NCBI GenBank assembly: GCA_023159155.1
Contig: JAJNNX010000004.1
Span: 248,001 to 312,000, forward strand
DNA: 64,000 nt
Reading direction: 5' to 3'
Source: Ustulina deusta
Lineage: Eukaryota; Ascomycota; Sordariomycetes; Xylariales; Xylariaceae
Shown: positions 48,101 to 60,314 of the stretch, in pieces
How the letters are laid out: each line of letters begins with the position of its first letter
Numbering within the stretch: the stretch's first letter is position 1
Position numbers and translations under genes: made by a program
Notes under the pieces: model-generated
Told to the model about the DNA's origin: nothing
Database searches by the model: none
Seen by the model: only the letters and a program-made list of their open reading frames with translations

Positions 48101-50428
48101 AGCTTTTCTTGAATGCGAACAGTTTTCTATGGGAGTCCTACTCCACATGGTTGAATGGGTGTATTTCATCCCGAAGGTCTTGGGCTTTTAAGATGTACGC
48201 CAGACCACCTGGTACCCCTTTTCGGTAGCCTGGCTGACCCTATTAGGTCGTACTGTACGTGCCCTTGCCTATATTTCGTTGGTATTAAGGATTAAGGGTT
48301 TTGGAAGAGGCCTGCCACAACCCAGTACTTCACCAGCTAGCCTGTCTAGTAGATATTGGATACCATCAACGCTTCTTTTCTAGCTATGAAATGACAGGTT
48401 ATAAAGGTACGCTTCCTAGCACTAGATCTAGTATCTTCTATAATTGAGGCCAATTCTACAAGCCACGGTTCAATGTACGAACTATATATTTGGCGGATGC
48501 CAGACCCTTTGCGTATTTATCCGACGGCTGATGAACCTGGATTGGAAAACATTCAATTGCAAGGTCATAATGATAAGAAGGTGTAAGCTCACATAACCTG
48601 CTATAACTTCCTAACCCCCAACATTCGTCACTTCATGTCACCTACAAAATCATGATTTCGCTCTGACCTCGGGGTTTCCCGGTAATCCTTTCTCACATCG
48701 TTGAAGCACACCCATCCGATCAACTTCTGTGTCAGGATGGCCAAGGACCTGTCAGCGGGAACGTTAAGGCCGAGTCTGGAGTATTGCAGAAATACTTCAG
48801 TCTCTGAAAGGCTGCCGGATGATGTCAGTTCTGGGAATAGGAGCTTCCTAGACGGTTCGGAGCCCTTTTCAAATTGTGAGCGCTCAATGACAGATGTATG
48901 AAAACCCATCCTCTCGTATTTAACTCGCACCTTGCGCGTCTCGTTTCAGTGAAGCCTCAGGGTCAAAATCCCTGATCAGGTGAGATGTATCACCCTCAAT
49001 GTCGCGAATTTGATCGGTCAAAGAGCGCACGCGTGAAGCTCTCGTCGGAGGCAGCAGCAATACACAGTACGCTTGGCGGTAGATGAGCTCCATTCGAGCG
49101 CATTCTTACCCTTCTCCTCTTTATCCTCTTGGTTCATAGTGAGGCTGTCAATCTAGATATACTCCAAACCTAATCGTGTGATAGCATATCTCGCGTGTTG
49201 GAAAGCTGGGGACCATCAATGAGATAGAGATCAATAGCCAGATAAACTGAGCAGCAAATTGTCTTCACTACGTACCCCAAGAATTGGTTGAAAGCAACTG
49301 GTCGATAGGAAATGTAAAATGAAAAGGGGTGCCGAAAGTCGTTTAGTGTGTAGGTGGCAAGTGAGAGACACGACGACGGGACGCTACAATGAATGTTAGA
49401 ATAAAAAAATCGGCTTCTTTAAGTGAAGGATGCTTTTCTGAATTAAATTACACTGCAACTATGAGCTAGTGAACGTTATTCCTTATCTAACCATTCGAGG
49501 TCTTATTCAAGTTCCATTCCTCCATTCGCTTGCCAGGGTTCTCTAGAAGCAATTTTTCTCCTGCCTTGTCCTTGTCCCTTCATACCATCCCAAGAAAGAA
49601 GAAGAAAAGAAAAAAAAAAAGGTACTCGTGCTGGAATTGCTCTTTCATCAGTTCCACACAAGTGCTATACTGCTCACGTAGTATCGTCATTAGTAGACAC
49701 CCCAGCAGGCTAAACAGCTTTACGTATTCTTCAAGGTCTAATTTCGAGGCTTAAGACCTTCGAATAGAGGCTACAGTAGCTATTAAGATTAACTTGTTTT
49801 TAGGGAATAGCCATAGAGTCAGTAGTAGGATTTTTACAGTCAGGTAGGTGTGTAGAGGTTAGGACTCAACAGAGTAGTTGACTGATTCCTGAACCTTCGG
49901 AAGATCTAAGGGGTCCAAGGCACTTACACATATCCAATATAGCTGCTAAAGCCACTTGACACCTGTACGTTGGTTAACCTTGGAGTTTTTTCCTTCTCTA
50001 ATTCCGGATCCCGAAACCTCGAGTCCTAGAGGGGTCTGCACCAAATCTTCAACATTTGTACGCAAAATTGCATCACTGTTTCCGTACCAGTCAGCAGCTC
50101 TATGTTCCTATCTAAACTAGCAATACTTTATTGATCATTTGGGGTCATTTCTGATGTTGTCGTCCAAGAGGCGAGTTTTATATGATGTGCGGAAATAGAA
50201 CTCCCATTATAAAAGTCATGTATCTAAAACTTCAACAGCTCCCAGGCTCGACAGACAGATCATAAATCTAAGGGGTATCCTCGACAACGTGTCTAACATG
50301 CCCAAGCAATCAACATTCCAGGATATCGTGGGGATACGTTAGAAGACATCCTCTAGAAAACTCGTCTGCCGTATCACAAATCCAAGCGATCCAAGCAACC
50401 CGAACCGCTTCAGAAGACAAAAATGCTC
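45200..50428. other. 5.2 kb without a recognisable gene
   Basis: Between the cellulase and kinesin genes. Frames up to about 107 codons occur on both strands; none matches a family I know. The most protein-like stretches are 47592-47867 (+) and 48628-48930 (-), the latter containing LLFPELTSSGSLSETEVFL and LTQKLIGWVCFNDVRKDYR. These may be relics or orphan genes. Composition is ordinary, so this is not a RIP block. Confidence 0.4.
48628..48930 (-). other. possible orphan gene fragment
   Basis: A 100-codon frame with mixed hydrophobic and charged residues, including SETEVFLQYSRLGLNVPAD and LAILTQKLIGWVCFNDV. It looks less like random sequence than its neighbours, but no domain or splice partner is recognisable. 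Function unknown. Confidence 0.2.
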
Positions 50429-52991
50429 TTAAAACATGTCGTCATCCATGGCCATGCTTTCCCATTTCTTTGGCGGTAGCTTGCGGACCTTCTTGGTCGG
50501 GCTTCCGTTGCTCACTCTCAGCTGTTCCAGTTTTCCCCCAAGACTGGAGACTTCACCCTTCGTGCTTGGCAAATCGCCTCTCTCCTGAAGAGGTGCTCGT
50601 TTGCTGGGGGTTCTGCTCGACAACTCGCGCTTCAAGATAGCTACCTCACGCCTCAGCCTCTCATTCTCTTGTTCAAGATTTTCAATTAGAACGTTCTCCT
50701 TATCTTCATTTTCCACTTCATCTTCATCGCTTGGCGCTGTCACGACAACGCCGACGCTGCGAGCAAGCACTTCTACTTTGCGATCCCAGTGCTCTTCACC
50801 TCGCTCTTGTTCAAGGGAGAGTGAAGCTTTCCAACGGTTCATCTCCATGGCCAATCGCTGCTCAAAATCGGCATAACATTCCTCGCGGATTTCTTGCTCA
50901 AAGTCCATGATTCGGTCCTCCATTGACATCAGATGCGCTTCGGCAGTCATCCGACTTTCGGATTCGCGCGCAAGGTCCGCATTTAGCTGGTCGATCATGT
51001 CCGCCATCCGCGCAATTTCAAGCGCTGCATTTTCCATTGTGCTGCGCTCCGTGTCGGAAATAGGCGAGAAGGTTCGGCTATGGTTGCTAGATGGATGAAA
51101 GAGAGGTCGATGGTGTGCAACTGGTGAGCTGACGGGGCTGCTAGATAATGTGCTGGGCTCTGGTGGTTGGAACTGGCTAACGCCGTTACCACTCGACAGA
51201 ATTGTAGATGTTATAGAAGGAATACGTGGTACTGTGACCTCGCGTGCTAACGCGCTGTATCGTAAGATCTGGGATGTCGCATTGAAATCGCCTAATGGAT
51301 CGGCGGTTACGATCATCACCCCTTTTTGCGGTGCGCGTCGGTGGGCGGCCGAGTGTGAGGCTGAAGTTGAGGGAAATGAGTTTGTGAACAACAGTTCAGT
51401 CAACTTGCATTGCCGAAATAGTCTGAGGTTTGGCTGTTGTGATGAGTTAGCCCCTGGTTTTGACCCAACTATGATTTAACGTACCTTTGTGTTGTTATTG
51501 AGGTCAGTCTGCATCTGTAAACATTGCCCAAGGTACATTAAACTCTCATTGATTTTGCCTCCCTCCACCAGCGTTGCACCTTGCGTTTTAGCATCTCTGG
51601 CACGCTCGCTACCTGCTAAATCAACAATACTCAAAGTGCTGGTACCCCATGGGCCGTTCACACGGCCACGTCGTCTTTTCTTGATCTCAATACTAAAGAA
51701 GCCATGGCTTCGAGAAGAGACACTGTTGCTGCCGGTCCCGGCGACTCTTCTCTCATGAAGTCCTGCTTCAAGCACCATCAACGCCTCCTGAAGATTACTG
51801 CACACAACTTTTCGCAAACCTGCTACGACTTTGCGGTCCGGGGACGTCTCGGTGCACTTAAATAGGAGTGCCCTGCGGCGGTACTCCTTTGTTGCATTTG
51901 ACTTGATTGGGGGGGTGAGTAGGTCGAAAATTCGGTCGTTATAGACTTCATACATGGATATCACGATGGCGTACTCTGCAGATGGATCGCAAGACGCTCT
52001 GACAGAGTTTATGTCCGGTATCTGGGGCAGAGCGGAGGGTCGCTGTAACGGACGTCTCGGAGTCACCGGTGGAAGATAGTCGCCCTTCACGAAAGATTGT
52101 TTAGTCATATTCTTACTTTTTGCAGCTGATGTAAGAGTCATGTAGTGTTTCTTTGGGGGAGAGGCGTCGATCAACTTTGACCATAGTGATGCGACTGGCA
52201 TCTTGGGGGGCGCGTTATTCTTTCTTTTCTGGTTTGGAGGAGTAGATAGCACCGTTATGTGCGATAAATCATCTTCACGGCGAACTAGCCGAACACTCCC
52301 AGGAAACTGCCCAGGAAACTGGAGAATTGAATTGATATGGGAGGGTCGTACAGTCATTGGGGTAGCTGCCCTTGACCCGGCGCGTGAGGGCGCTGTCACG
52401 TCGCCGAATATGGACTCGAGGAAGGCCGAGGCGGGGTGTATGTTTGCCTCGGAGGCATCTGAAGAGCGGATGCTGGCTTCTAAGGCGGGAGTCGCATCAT
52501 AATCTACAATGTTTGACTCGATGGAGCGAAAAACCACGTCGAGGGCCAGCTGGGTTAAGCCGCGTTGGCTGCGGCATCCAAGCATCGTGTGCGTCTAGAG
52601 TACCCGTTAGATGATCCCGACCACTGCGTTATTAGCTATAAAGGGAACACGCCTTGCCTGATCCCGTCATCCCAAGAGTGGCCAACAAGCCGTCTGTACC
52701 GTCCCCACCGTGAGGAGCAAGCGCGCCCTCTACTAGAGGGAGGACTTTCGTGCCCTGGAACAGATCCAGTTGGGTGGCATCCTCCTCGAACACGCGCGTG
52801 AAGGCGAATTTCTCGATAGCCCGCCTCCGATCGTTGGGAGGGTTCAGGGTGATGTGGGTGGGCGCACTGCCTTCCTCTGGCACTTCGACTAATAAGCACT
52901 TCTCAGCATTGGCGTTGCCTGCTTGAGGTGGCCGCAGTCGCAGATACACATCAAAGAGATTGGTCTGGGTCTTCTGGGGAGGATCCATCAT
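50429..52991 (-). CDS. kinesin motor protein, kinesin-6-like
   Basis: Microtubule motor of 817 residues from exons 52991-52653, 52594-51485 and 51433-50429. The motor begins FDVYLRLRPP and has P-loop GMTGSGKTHT (about 107-116), switch I SVSSRSH and switch II DLAGSER, and ends its core with PNLRLFRQCKLTELLFTNSF and LRYSALAREV. Between strand segment LALDVVFRSIE and ISMYEVYNDRIFDLLTP lies an insertion of roughly 140 residues; a long insertion in this place (loop 6) marks kinesin-6 (MKLP1/MKLP2, fission yeast Klp9). A coiled coil of about 130 residues follows, then a basic tail with SPTKKVRKLPPKK. Kinesin-6 motors act at the spindle midzone in anaphase. The first intron appears to use a GC donor (AAG|GCGTGT); a GT choice would break the P-loop frame. 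Confidence 0.88.
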
Positions 52992-55900
52992 GTCTGTGAG
53001 TGACTGTGTGTGTCGGACTACGATGAGGATGATGTTGCAGGATTCGGACTGGAGTGGATGAGATGAGAGGAGAGGAGAAGAGAGGAGCGATAGAATGAAA
53101 GCAGATTGTGCGCAGCGCAGTGCGGGACCGGGGGACAGGTAGACCAGACTGCGAGTGACGTGATGTTGAGGTTGTGAGACGCGTGTGCAATGGATTCGCG
53201 AAGATGTACATGAATAACTGTCTATCAGTACATGCAATCTACTACTGTGTTCTTCAGCTGTTATTATTGGCTGGACGAAGCATCCTGTTGATATAAATGG
53301 GCCGCTACAGGCACCTGGGTAGTTGACCAGACAACGCTCAGACACTTGCGCACCGACTTTTGCGCAAGCCACACTTCCTGCCACAAGCCCCCTCCCCCCC
53401 CCCCCCCTGCATGGTCTTTCCTCTACCGGTGCTTAGCCCCACAGCACCAAGACCCTTGGAGATGCGATGCCAAGGGGTGTCCCGCATTGGAGACATGTCC
53501 ACTTTATTTTTATATTCGTCGCTAATGGGTCCTGGACCCCTCCTGTCCTTGGCCATCTACCCCTCACCCTTTTGTGATTTTTGTGATGACATAGCTATTC
53601 GAGCCAACAAATTTGGGCAAAACCAAACACCTTTAAAATGTTTGTAGAAGAGTGGAAAGGCAAAAAAAAAAAAGGGAAAAAAAAAGGCCATGTCTCGATG
53701 AACAATTCCTATAACGCTCCCATAGCGATTGCTGTTTCTATGATGTCGAATGCAACGTTCCCATAATTCGTACGCCTAGACGGCATGATATCCGAGGAAG
53801 AATAGATTTCGTCCACGTATGCCGTGTGGGTAATTCAACAACCATAGTTGTAAGACTTCGAGATGACTCAAGCCCTCGATTTCAAAATACATATGCACCA
53901 CATTATGCGCCACGCCGTCTATTTGAGAGCGGGCTAAAAGACAAAAGCCTCGGCCTAATAGCAAGGTCAACACTACAGACTTTCACATCCACAAACTCTC
54001 TCCCGATTTACGGCGAGAGCAGCAGGCATTGCGACGGAATTCAAGCATGAGTTGTTCAGAACCTCAATCGATTCTAGAAATTCCTTCACACTACAGTCTG
54101 TAACCAGTGGTCCCTTCTCGGGGAGACTTTCTACATATGCTGAGATCGGTTATCTCTTCGCAGAATGCACGTCATGACTTAAAGAGATAAGAGAGGGGCT
54201 TCAAGTGATGGAGCGTTGGCAAATGGGACCGATGGCGGTAGTGTACACTAGGTAGATCCTATTTCACGGATAATCTGTGCTGAACTACGCGTGTACATAG
54301 TGGGTGTAGCGCTTTTCTTACTGCGAGTACCGAGGGGTAGGTAGTTTTGAAGACGGTGTTCCCATGTAAACGTAATGTATGGCTTGTTTCTCCGAAGGCG
54401 AAGGGAAAAGTGTGAAAAGGGGGCACCAAAATTAATTTAGGTATCACAAACCGAATTGGAAGCTCGGAGCTGTTGGAGGCAGTATCCGAAACTGGGTCCG
54501 CCGTCCATGTTCGAGCATATCTTGGTCCCCGTTGGAGACAGAGAGCCTTGTATCGACGGCGGCCAGCTAATCAAGAGCGACCTGGAAGTGGATGGCTTTG
54601 ACCAGTCGGATTCTACTGGTACACGATAGGTATGACATGACCTGTAGCTTCAGCTCCTGTTGCATGAAGCGAAGGAGTGGGACAGCATACTAGGAATCGT
54701 CTATATGTGCATCTATAGGTAGGAAACAGGAAAATGAATAGCGAGTCTCAAGACTCCTCACTGACCCAACTTCGAGTGCAGTGACACATCAAAACACAAG
54801 GCGCACTGTTTGAAGTGACTCATCACAATCGAAGATTGCCTACTAGAAGTAACGATTTGCGGATAATTGATAGTTTCGCAATTCTGGTCCTCAACAAGGA
54901 AAGAGAAAAAAAAAGGAAACGAAACTTGAGATGATGCGCTATTTTGAAGTCCAAGCTATAAACCGACTATGGGGTATGTAAGCTTTCCAATACGGGTAGA
55001 AAGAGGGTACATGGTGTATCTATGCGGAGGTGAGTACCTAGGTACCTGGGTTAGGTACATGGTTAAGGGGTATTTTTGAGTTACCTACAGATATAGCCGA
55101 TTCTTAAAGTGTCATCCTCTGACCACGGTCAAGGATAGGTAGGGCAGTGTATACATAGGTGTCAAGTTCGGATACCTAAACTGCCAGGGATCCGGGCTGC
55201 TCTCATGTCCACTTGCAGAAACTTGGTATGAAACACACCTGGGCAGACACGCCAAGTACCTGCCTTGGTATCACATCGACGCTGCCCTAGATAGTGCTTG
55301 CAGCGAGAACGTGCTTCGAATTAGCAGCAGGCAGAAGATAGTGCTGGCAGAATTTGTGTGGTGCTGTCTCCCCAGTCATATGCGGTATGCCCTGCAGCAG
55401 TGGATATTTCAGTTGGTCATAGTGGGCTGTGGTGGATTTCAGTGAGCTGTTAGCGTGCGAGATCAAAGGGCGGTGACGCGGTGCTGGCCCAATCAGGCGG
55501 GAGTGGCACACAGATATTTGCAGCACGCGCCAATCATCGACTAGTAATCGACGCTGAAACTTTTTGGCTTCAGCATGGTTCGGTGCATGATGCCACCTGG
55601 TGGAAAGCCCATTGCGCTACTGTAGGTGCTAAGTGCATCTGTAACTCCCCCACTACAGCAAGCTTACGCCTGTAAACGGCACTGCACCGGAGTAAGTGGG
55701 TGCAGCCGGAACGGGGACGGTAACCACAGTATACCTCAATTTTTTCCCACCCTCGATCGACTGCTCTCTTCTCCTCCCTCCATCTTTTTCCTCACGTAGG
55801 AATCAACCAGCCGCCACACCCAAAGACAACGAAGTCGCACTACCGTATCATCTAGAACAGCAGTACCTACTACAACTTCGTCGAGATCATCATGTATTCG

Positions 55901-56430
55901 GTCGTCGCTGAGCTGTAAACACCCACTGCGGGACATGCCTGCACTGGGCGTGTCCCGCAGTCCGTCAGTTCACCGAGAGATTCCACCAACTGCCCAATCG
56001 ACGAAGTTCCACAGACTTTGACTGTCTTGTGCTCTCTTCCACGAGCGAAGAAGCTACTGAAGAAGTCTGCACAGCTAACCAGATTTCTACGCATTCACGC
56101 CCCTATATGCTCTTGGGCTCAATACCATTAAAATACTCCGTATACTCGGCCTCTGAGCCTCATATCCCACCTGCCGCTCGCCCTCCCACGGCAGTCAATT
56201 GTTCTTCAACCCCGCAATACCTGGTGTAAATTTTAAAAGCGATAGAAATAGCGGAAGCATATTTCTTATACTGCTATTTACCGACAGCTTGGCTACACCC
56301 TAGCTCGAGGGCCATCGAGGAAACGCTTCGGAACCTCACCGCCGTTTGCTTCCAGACGCCAAATACCAACCCCGGTTCGAGACCACATACCCCTGCATAC
56401 ACCTCCACATTTTGAATTGTGCACATAACC
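52992..56430. other. 3.4 kb intergenic region
   Basis: Upstream of the kinesin gene on one side and of the acidic protein gene on the other. It contains a run of 14 C at 53394-53407, A-rich patches near 53660-53690, and TACCTAGGTACC near 55027-55038. Short frames carry no recognisable domain. Confidence 0.4.
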
Positions 56431-58210
56431 ATGCGGCAAGGCACAATGATACGCCTGAAGATCCCGGTAACTCCAGTCAAGGTTAAGAGCCGCCGGGACT
56501 CCGACTCCTCGTCGTCCCTAGACCTTTCAGATGAAGGTGGATACTCTGGTGTTGAGGATATCACTGGTTCAGATGACGATGAGGAGGATGTGGAGGCGGC
56601 CGAGGAGGAGCATATACTGTCCGACGAACTACAAAATGTTACTCGGAGCTCCCCTCGGCCACACCAAGATGAAGAAGAGGAAGATGACGATGATGAAGCT
56701 CTTGGAGACGATGAGGGGGGCGATTACGATGAGGACGACGATAATGAAGAAACTACCAGCTGGGACGGCTTTCCGTCAGAACCCGAGCAGGTCGAACTTG
56801 GTGACCTAGCTGACATCCAAGCCCCGACTGTTCAACGCCGTGTTCGATTCGATGTCCCGGATTCGGATGATGATGAGGATACCGAGACAGACGAAGATAC
56901 CGCCTATGGATTTTTCCCAGATTTGTTTGTTGACAAGAGCAAACTAGACCCATCTTTCCGTCTGGAGGTTGACCAAAATTCTGATGACGACTCAGACGCT
57001 TACTGGGATCACTATGGAACTTATAATACGGCCGGAAGCGTGTTTGAAGAAGAAAGTTCGGATTTTGAATCGCTCATGAATGCCGTTGAAGAGGATGACA
57101 CCACCCCTGTCGCTACTCCTATGACGCAGAATGATATATCTACTGCATTTTCTACCCCTGTCGCTTCACCTGAAAAGGACGAAGCGTCTTTGGATGGCTA
57201 TCAAAGTAAGTCGATACTGTTGCTTGGTGCATAGCAACCCTGCTAATCGAAGCTACCAAGCCGATGGTGACACCACCGATGAGGAAGAACCTATTCCTAG
57301 ACCAATTCGACGTAAGACTCGGAGAGATCTTGCCGAGGAGGCGTCGGAAACATCTGACGTTGAGATCATCAAAGGTCGCCGTGGCCATCCACGTGTTGGG
57401 CGTTTCAGCCTAGACAAATCCTTTAAAAAACCTATTGCCATGGTGAATCCGAGAACAGGCAAGCTGATGATATTTACCACTCATCGAAGTACGAAAAAAG
57501 GACTTGATTTGTCTCCGGAATCGTTCAACTTCTCATTGTTCGATCAAACCCAGGCATCCCCTATCTTGGGCAATCCTGGTAATATTATGATGAGTGGCAT
57601 GATTTCCTCGAATACATTTGGTGACTTCATGAACACCCACGCGGTCGGACCTGCAGAAGCATGGTACGCCCAGGCACCTGAGTCCAACGGATTTGGGGAT
57701 AGTTCCGGCTCGGAATGTCAAGCTGTTGACGAAGAGGAGAAGAACCTGAGGATTGAAGACTTCCTTGAAATCGAGGACGACAGTGACTCGTCCGATGATC
57801 AACAAGACATCGGCAAGGATGATAAAGAAGAAATGTTGTGTACACCCGGCCGGCCAACTACATCCTCTAGTGACGTGACATCATTCCTCGACCATTTCGA
57901 GCACAATTCCAATTTAGTTGGGGCGTTTCGAAGGGATCAGGCACACCATCGACTGATAACCCGTAGTAAGGCTACTCACGATTCGTTGGCATTCTCAGGT
58001 CCCTATTTCGAAGGAACTTTGCGAGGCATTAAGGACGGGCGGATTGCTACTGCCAATGTTCCCATCTCCCCCCTTCGCAGACGAAAGAAGATGCCTGAGT
58101 TTGCCAGCAGCCCTCTCTCATCGTCTTCGAAGAGAAAAGCCTCATCAGAGCAGCGTATGGGCCACAAAAGACAACGAAGCATTCCTGATGTCGCGCCACT
58201 CCACCTTTAG
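56431..58210 (+). CDS. acidic, nuclear-looking protein of unknown function
   Basis: Exons 56431-57205 and 57261-58210 join at A|CC to give 574 residues. The first half is full of Asp/Glu tracts (SDDDEEDVEAAEEE, DEEEEDDDDEALGDDEGG) and Ser, with a VRFDVPDSDDDE box. After the splice comes DGDTTDEEEPIPRPIRRK and a region with VGRFSLDKSFKKPIAMVNP then TGKLMIFTTH, a pattern I associate with fungal nuclear proteins around a conserved Pro-Ile-Ala-Met/Val strand. The C-terminus is basic (SPLRRRKKMPEF, SSSKRKASSEQ, GHKRQRS), giving likely nuclear localisation signals. A relation to Ifh1-like ribosomal-gene coactivators is conceivable but not shown. The start is the first ATG; a second in-frame ATG lies 15 bases on. 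Function unknown. Confidence 0.75.
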
Positions 58211-59512
58211 CCTCACACGGAGTCGCCACCCCATTTTGTGTTTCATATTTGTACCATTTCCACAATACGCCGTTGGACGGCATGGCCTTACGCCATCCCT
58301 GGCCACGGACAGCGAACGACTTATGTTTCCTGATCTCGTTTCCTAAAATACATCGTTTCACCTTCCAGTGCTGATCCGAGAGTTACTATGCTTCACAGGC
58401 TCCAGTCTTCTGCGATGCCCTCCGAGCAGCAGGGCAAATGAAGAAGTCTGATTCCACACAGGCAGGCTTCTTATTTTGTCTTTTCCGACTTGTACAATGG
58501 ATAGACAGACACAACATTAAACTACACACGGAGGCAAACCTGCCGATCAACGACAAAAGTTTCCTATTTTTTCTCTGGAATTTCTGATCCTTGCAGCGTC
58601 CGCAAGGCTTGGTTAAAACGACGGTATCCCCTGAGCCCGGCTGCTCTCGGCGGTGGCAGATTTAGGTGGATGAACTGTAGGATTGGTGTCTTAGGCAGAG
58701 GATGCGTGAGGCATTCCATCTACCCAGAATCACTGTATTATCCTTCCATAGACCCGCGATAACTGACAGCAATATAATGGATTTTTCACTACAATGATAG
58801 AGCACGTTGAATATCAAGTATAAGATGTCCCAAACTACTAGGCCTAATGATCATATTTCCCTGGCGATGTGAACATGACCAGTAATATTGTGGAGCGAGG
58901 TATCGCTCTCAAATACAGGATTGTCCCTTTTCTCTCAAATAGTACAAGCATACCTAAAATGGGAGGGGGGCAGCATGCGGTAATAATGCCTACTTTGGGC
59001 ATTTTCTTAGCGGTTGGTGTCAAGTAAACATCGACCACCATTGGGCATTTGATAGCACCTAGGTAAGTATCCAATGTCATCTGTGTTACGTAAAGGGGAC
59101 ATGACAGCATCTTCAGCCCAAACAATATGGAGTTGACGTCGGGTATCAGGCATTTATGCCTCCCTGTCCGGAATGAAGCAGAGAGGGAGGCGCCTAGACA
59201 CCTTTGAATAACCCCGGTCACGTCAATATCACGCACCCTATCTAGATACTCTTCACGCTACCCAAACAGGGTTGAATGATCCCCTATATGCCTATATGAT
59301 AAGTCACGTTGACGGCACCACTGGGTCACAAGCGGATGCTTATAAGTACTCTCGATCTTGTCTCCTGCTTAAGATGTTAGCAGGTCAATTTCTGGTCCTT
59401 CCGTAGTTTCTGTGAGGATTCTATTACATTGTGACGTATCTAGCCCACTTTCTAATTACCTGTTACGCCAAGGGGAATTATTGTCGGAATTGCGACTTTA
59501 TCTGTGGTGAAG
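58211..59512. other. intergenic
   Basis: 3' flank of the acidic protein gene. A 130-codon minus-strand frame (58844-59236) has no recognisable family features. Confidence 0.35.
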
Positions 59513-59904
59513 ATGGCGGGTCGCAATCGTAATCGCGCCAGGATCGAAGAAGCGATTGATGCCGCTATTCAGGACGGCCCCAGAGCGATCTACTATCGAC
59601 CGCCATGTTGTTCGGGAAAGAAAAAAAAACCCCTCCCAAATTTTGAACCAAGCTGCGTATGATCAAGATATGAACATTTGTAGAGCGTATGTTTAGGACC
59701 CTATAGGAATCGACTTCGCTGCAGCTACCTATTGACTTCACCAGATACGAGAAGCGATACCCGGGCTCGGATCCCCGAGATATGGAAGCAATGAAACACC
59801 TTGCTGAAGTTGTTGTGACACAGCCGAGACTTGACGACACCAAGGCGACTGTCTTTAATGTAAGGAATAAGATGCGACGATTCTACAATCAATGGCTCCT
59901 ATAA
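59513..59904 (+). pseudogene. small unknown gene or relic, two frame segments
   Basis: An ATG at 59513 opens a basic segment (MAGRNRNRARIEEAIDAAIQ) that stops after about 50 codons. A second open stretch from about 59726, after a plausible acceptor GCTGCAG, reads FTRYEKRYPGSDPRDMEAM and ends RRFYNQWLL. They could be two exons of one small protein or remnants of a longer one. The second stretch faintly recalls helical segments of fungal tyrosine-recombinase-like (DUF3435/FluG) proteins, but this is weak. Not a confident gene. Confidence 0.25.
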
Positions 59905-60314
59905 GCAGACCATACATATGCTGATACTTTTCCCATCATTTCTAAGGAGAGTTAGCATATTCAAGGAGACTGGGCGGAAAAGATTGGTCTCTCGAAGCGA
60001 AGATGGCAGCCATGAACTGCTTGCGAACTGAGGTAGACCTCCGTCCACATAGGTAGCGCTACAGCTAAAGGGAAGGTTTGGGACCTCCTTGTTTGTATAT
60101 TATTACAAGTTGTTCATGTTTTGATGGGTGACACCCGAAGGTAGCTTTGACCAATCGAAGCCTATCAACCAGCTGCTAGTATTCGGTATGCCCGTGATCG
60201 AGGCAGCAGTACGCGGATCATGCTCCATTCTTAAAGTTGCCAACTACTTAAATAGCATTGCCGATGTAGACAGAAGCGCCAGTTGCAGCTTCATACCTCC
60301 CGTTTTCTTTAGTT

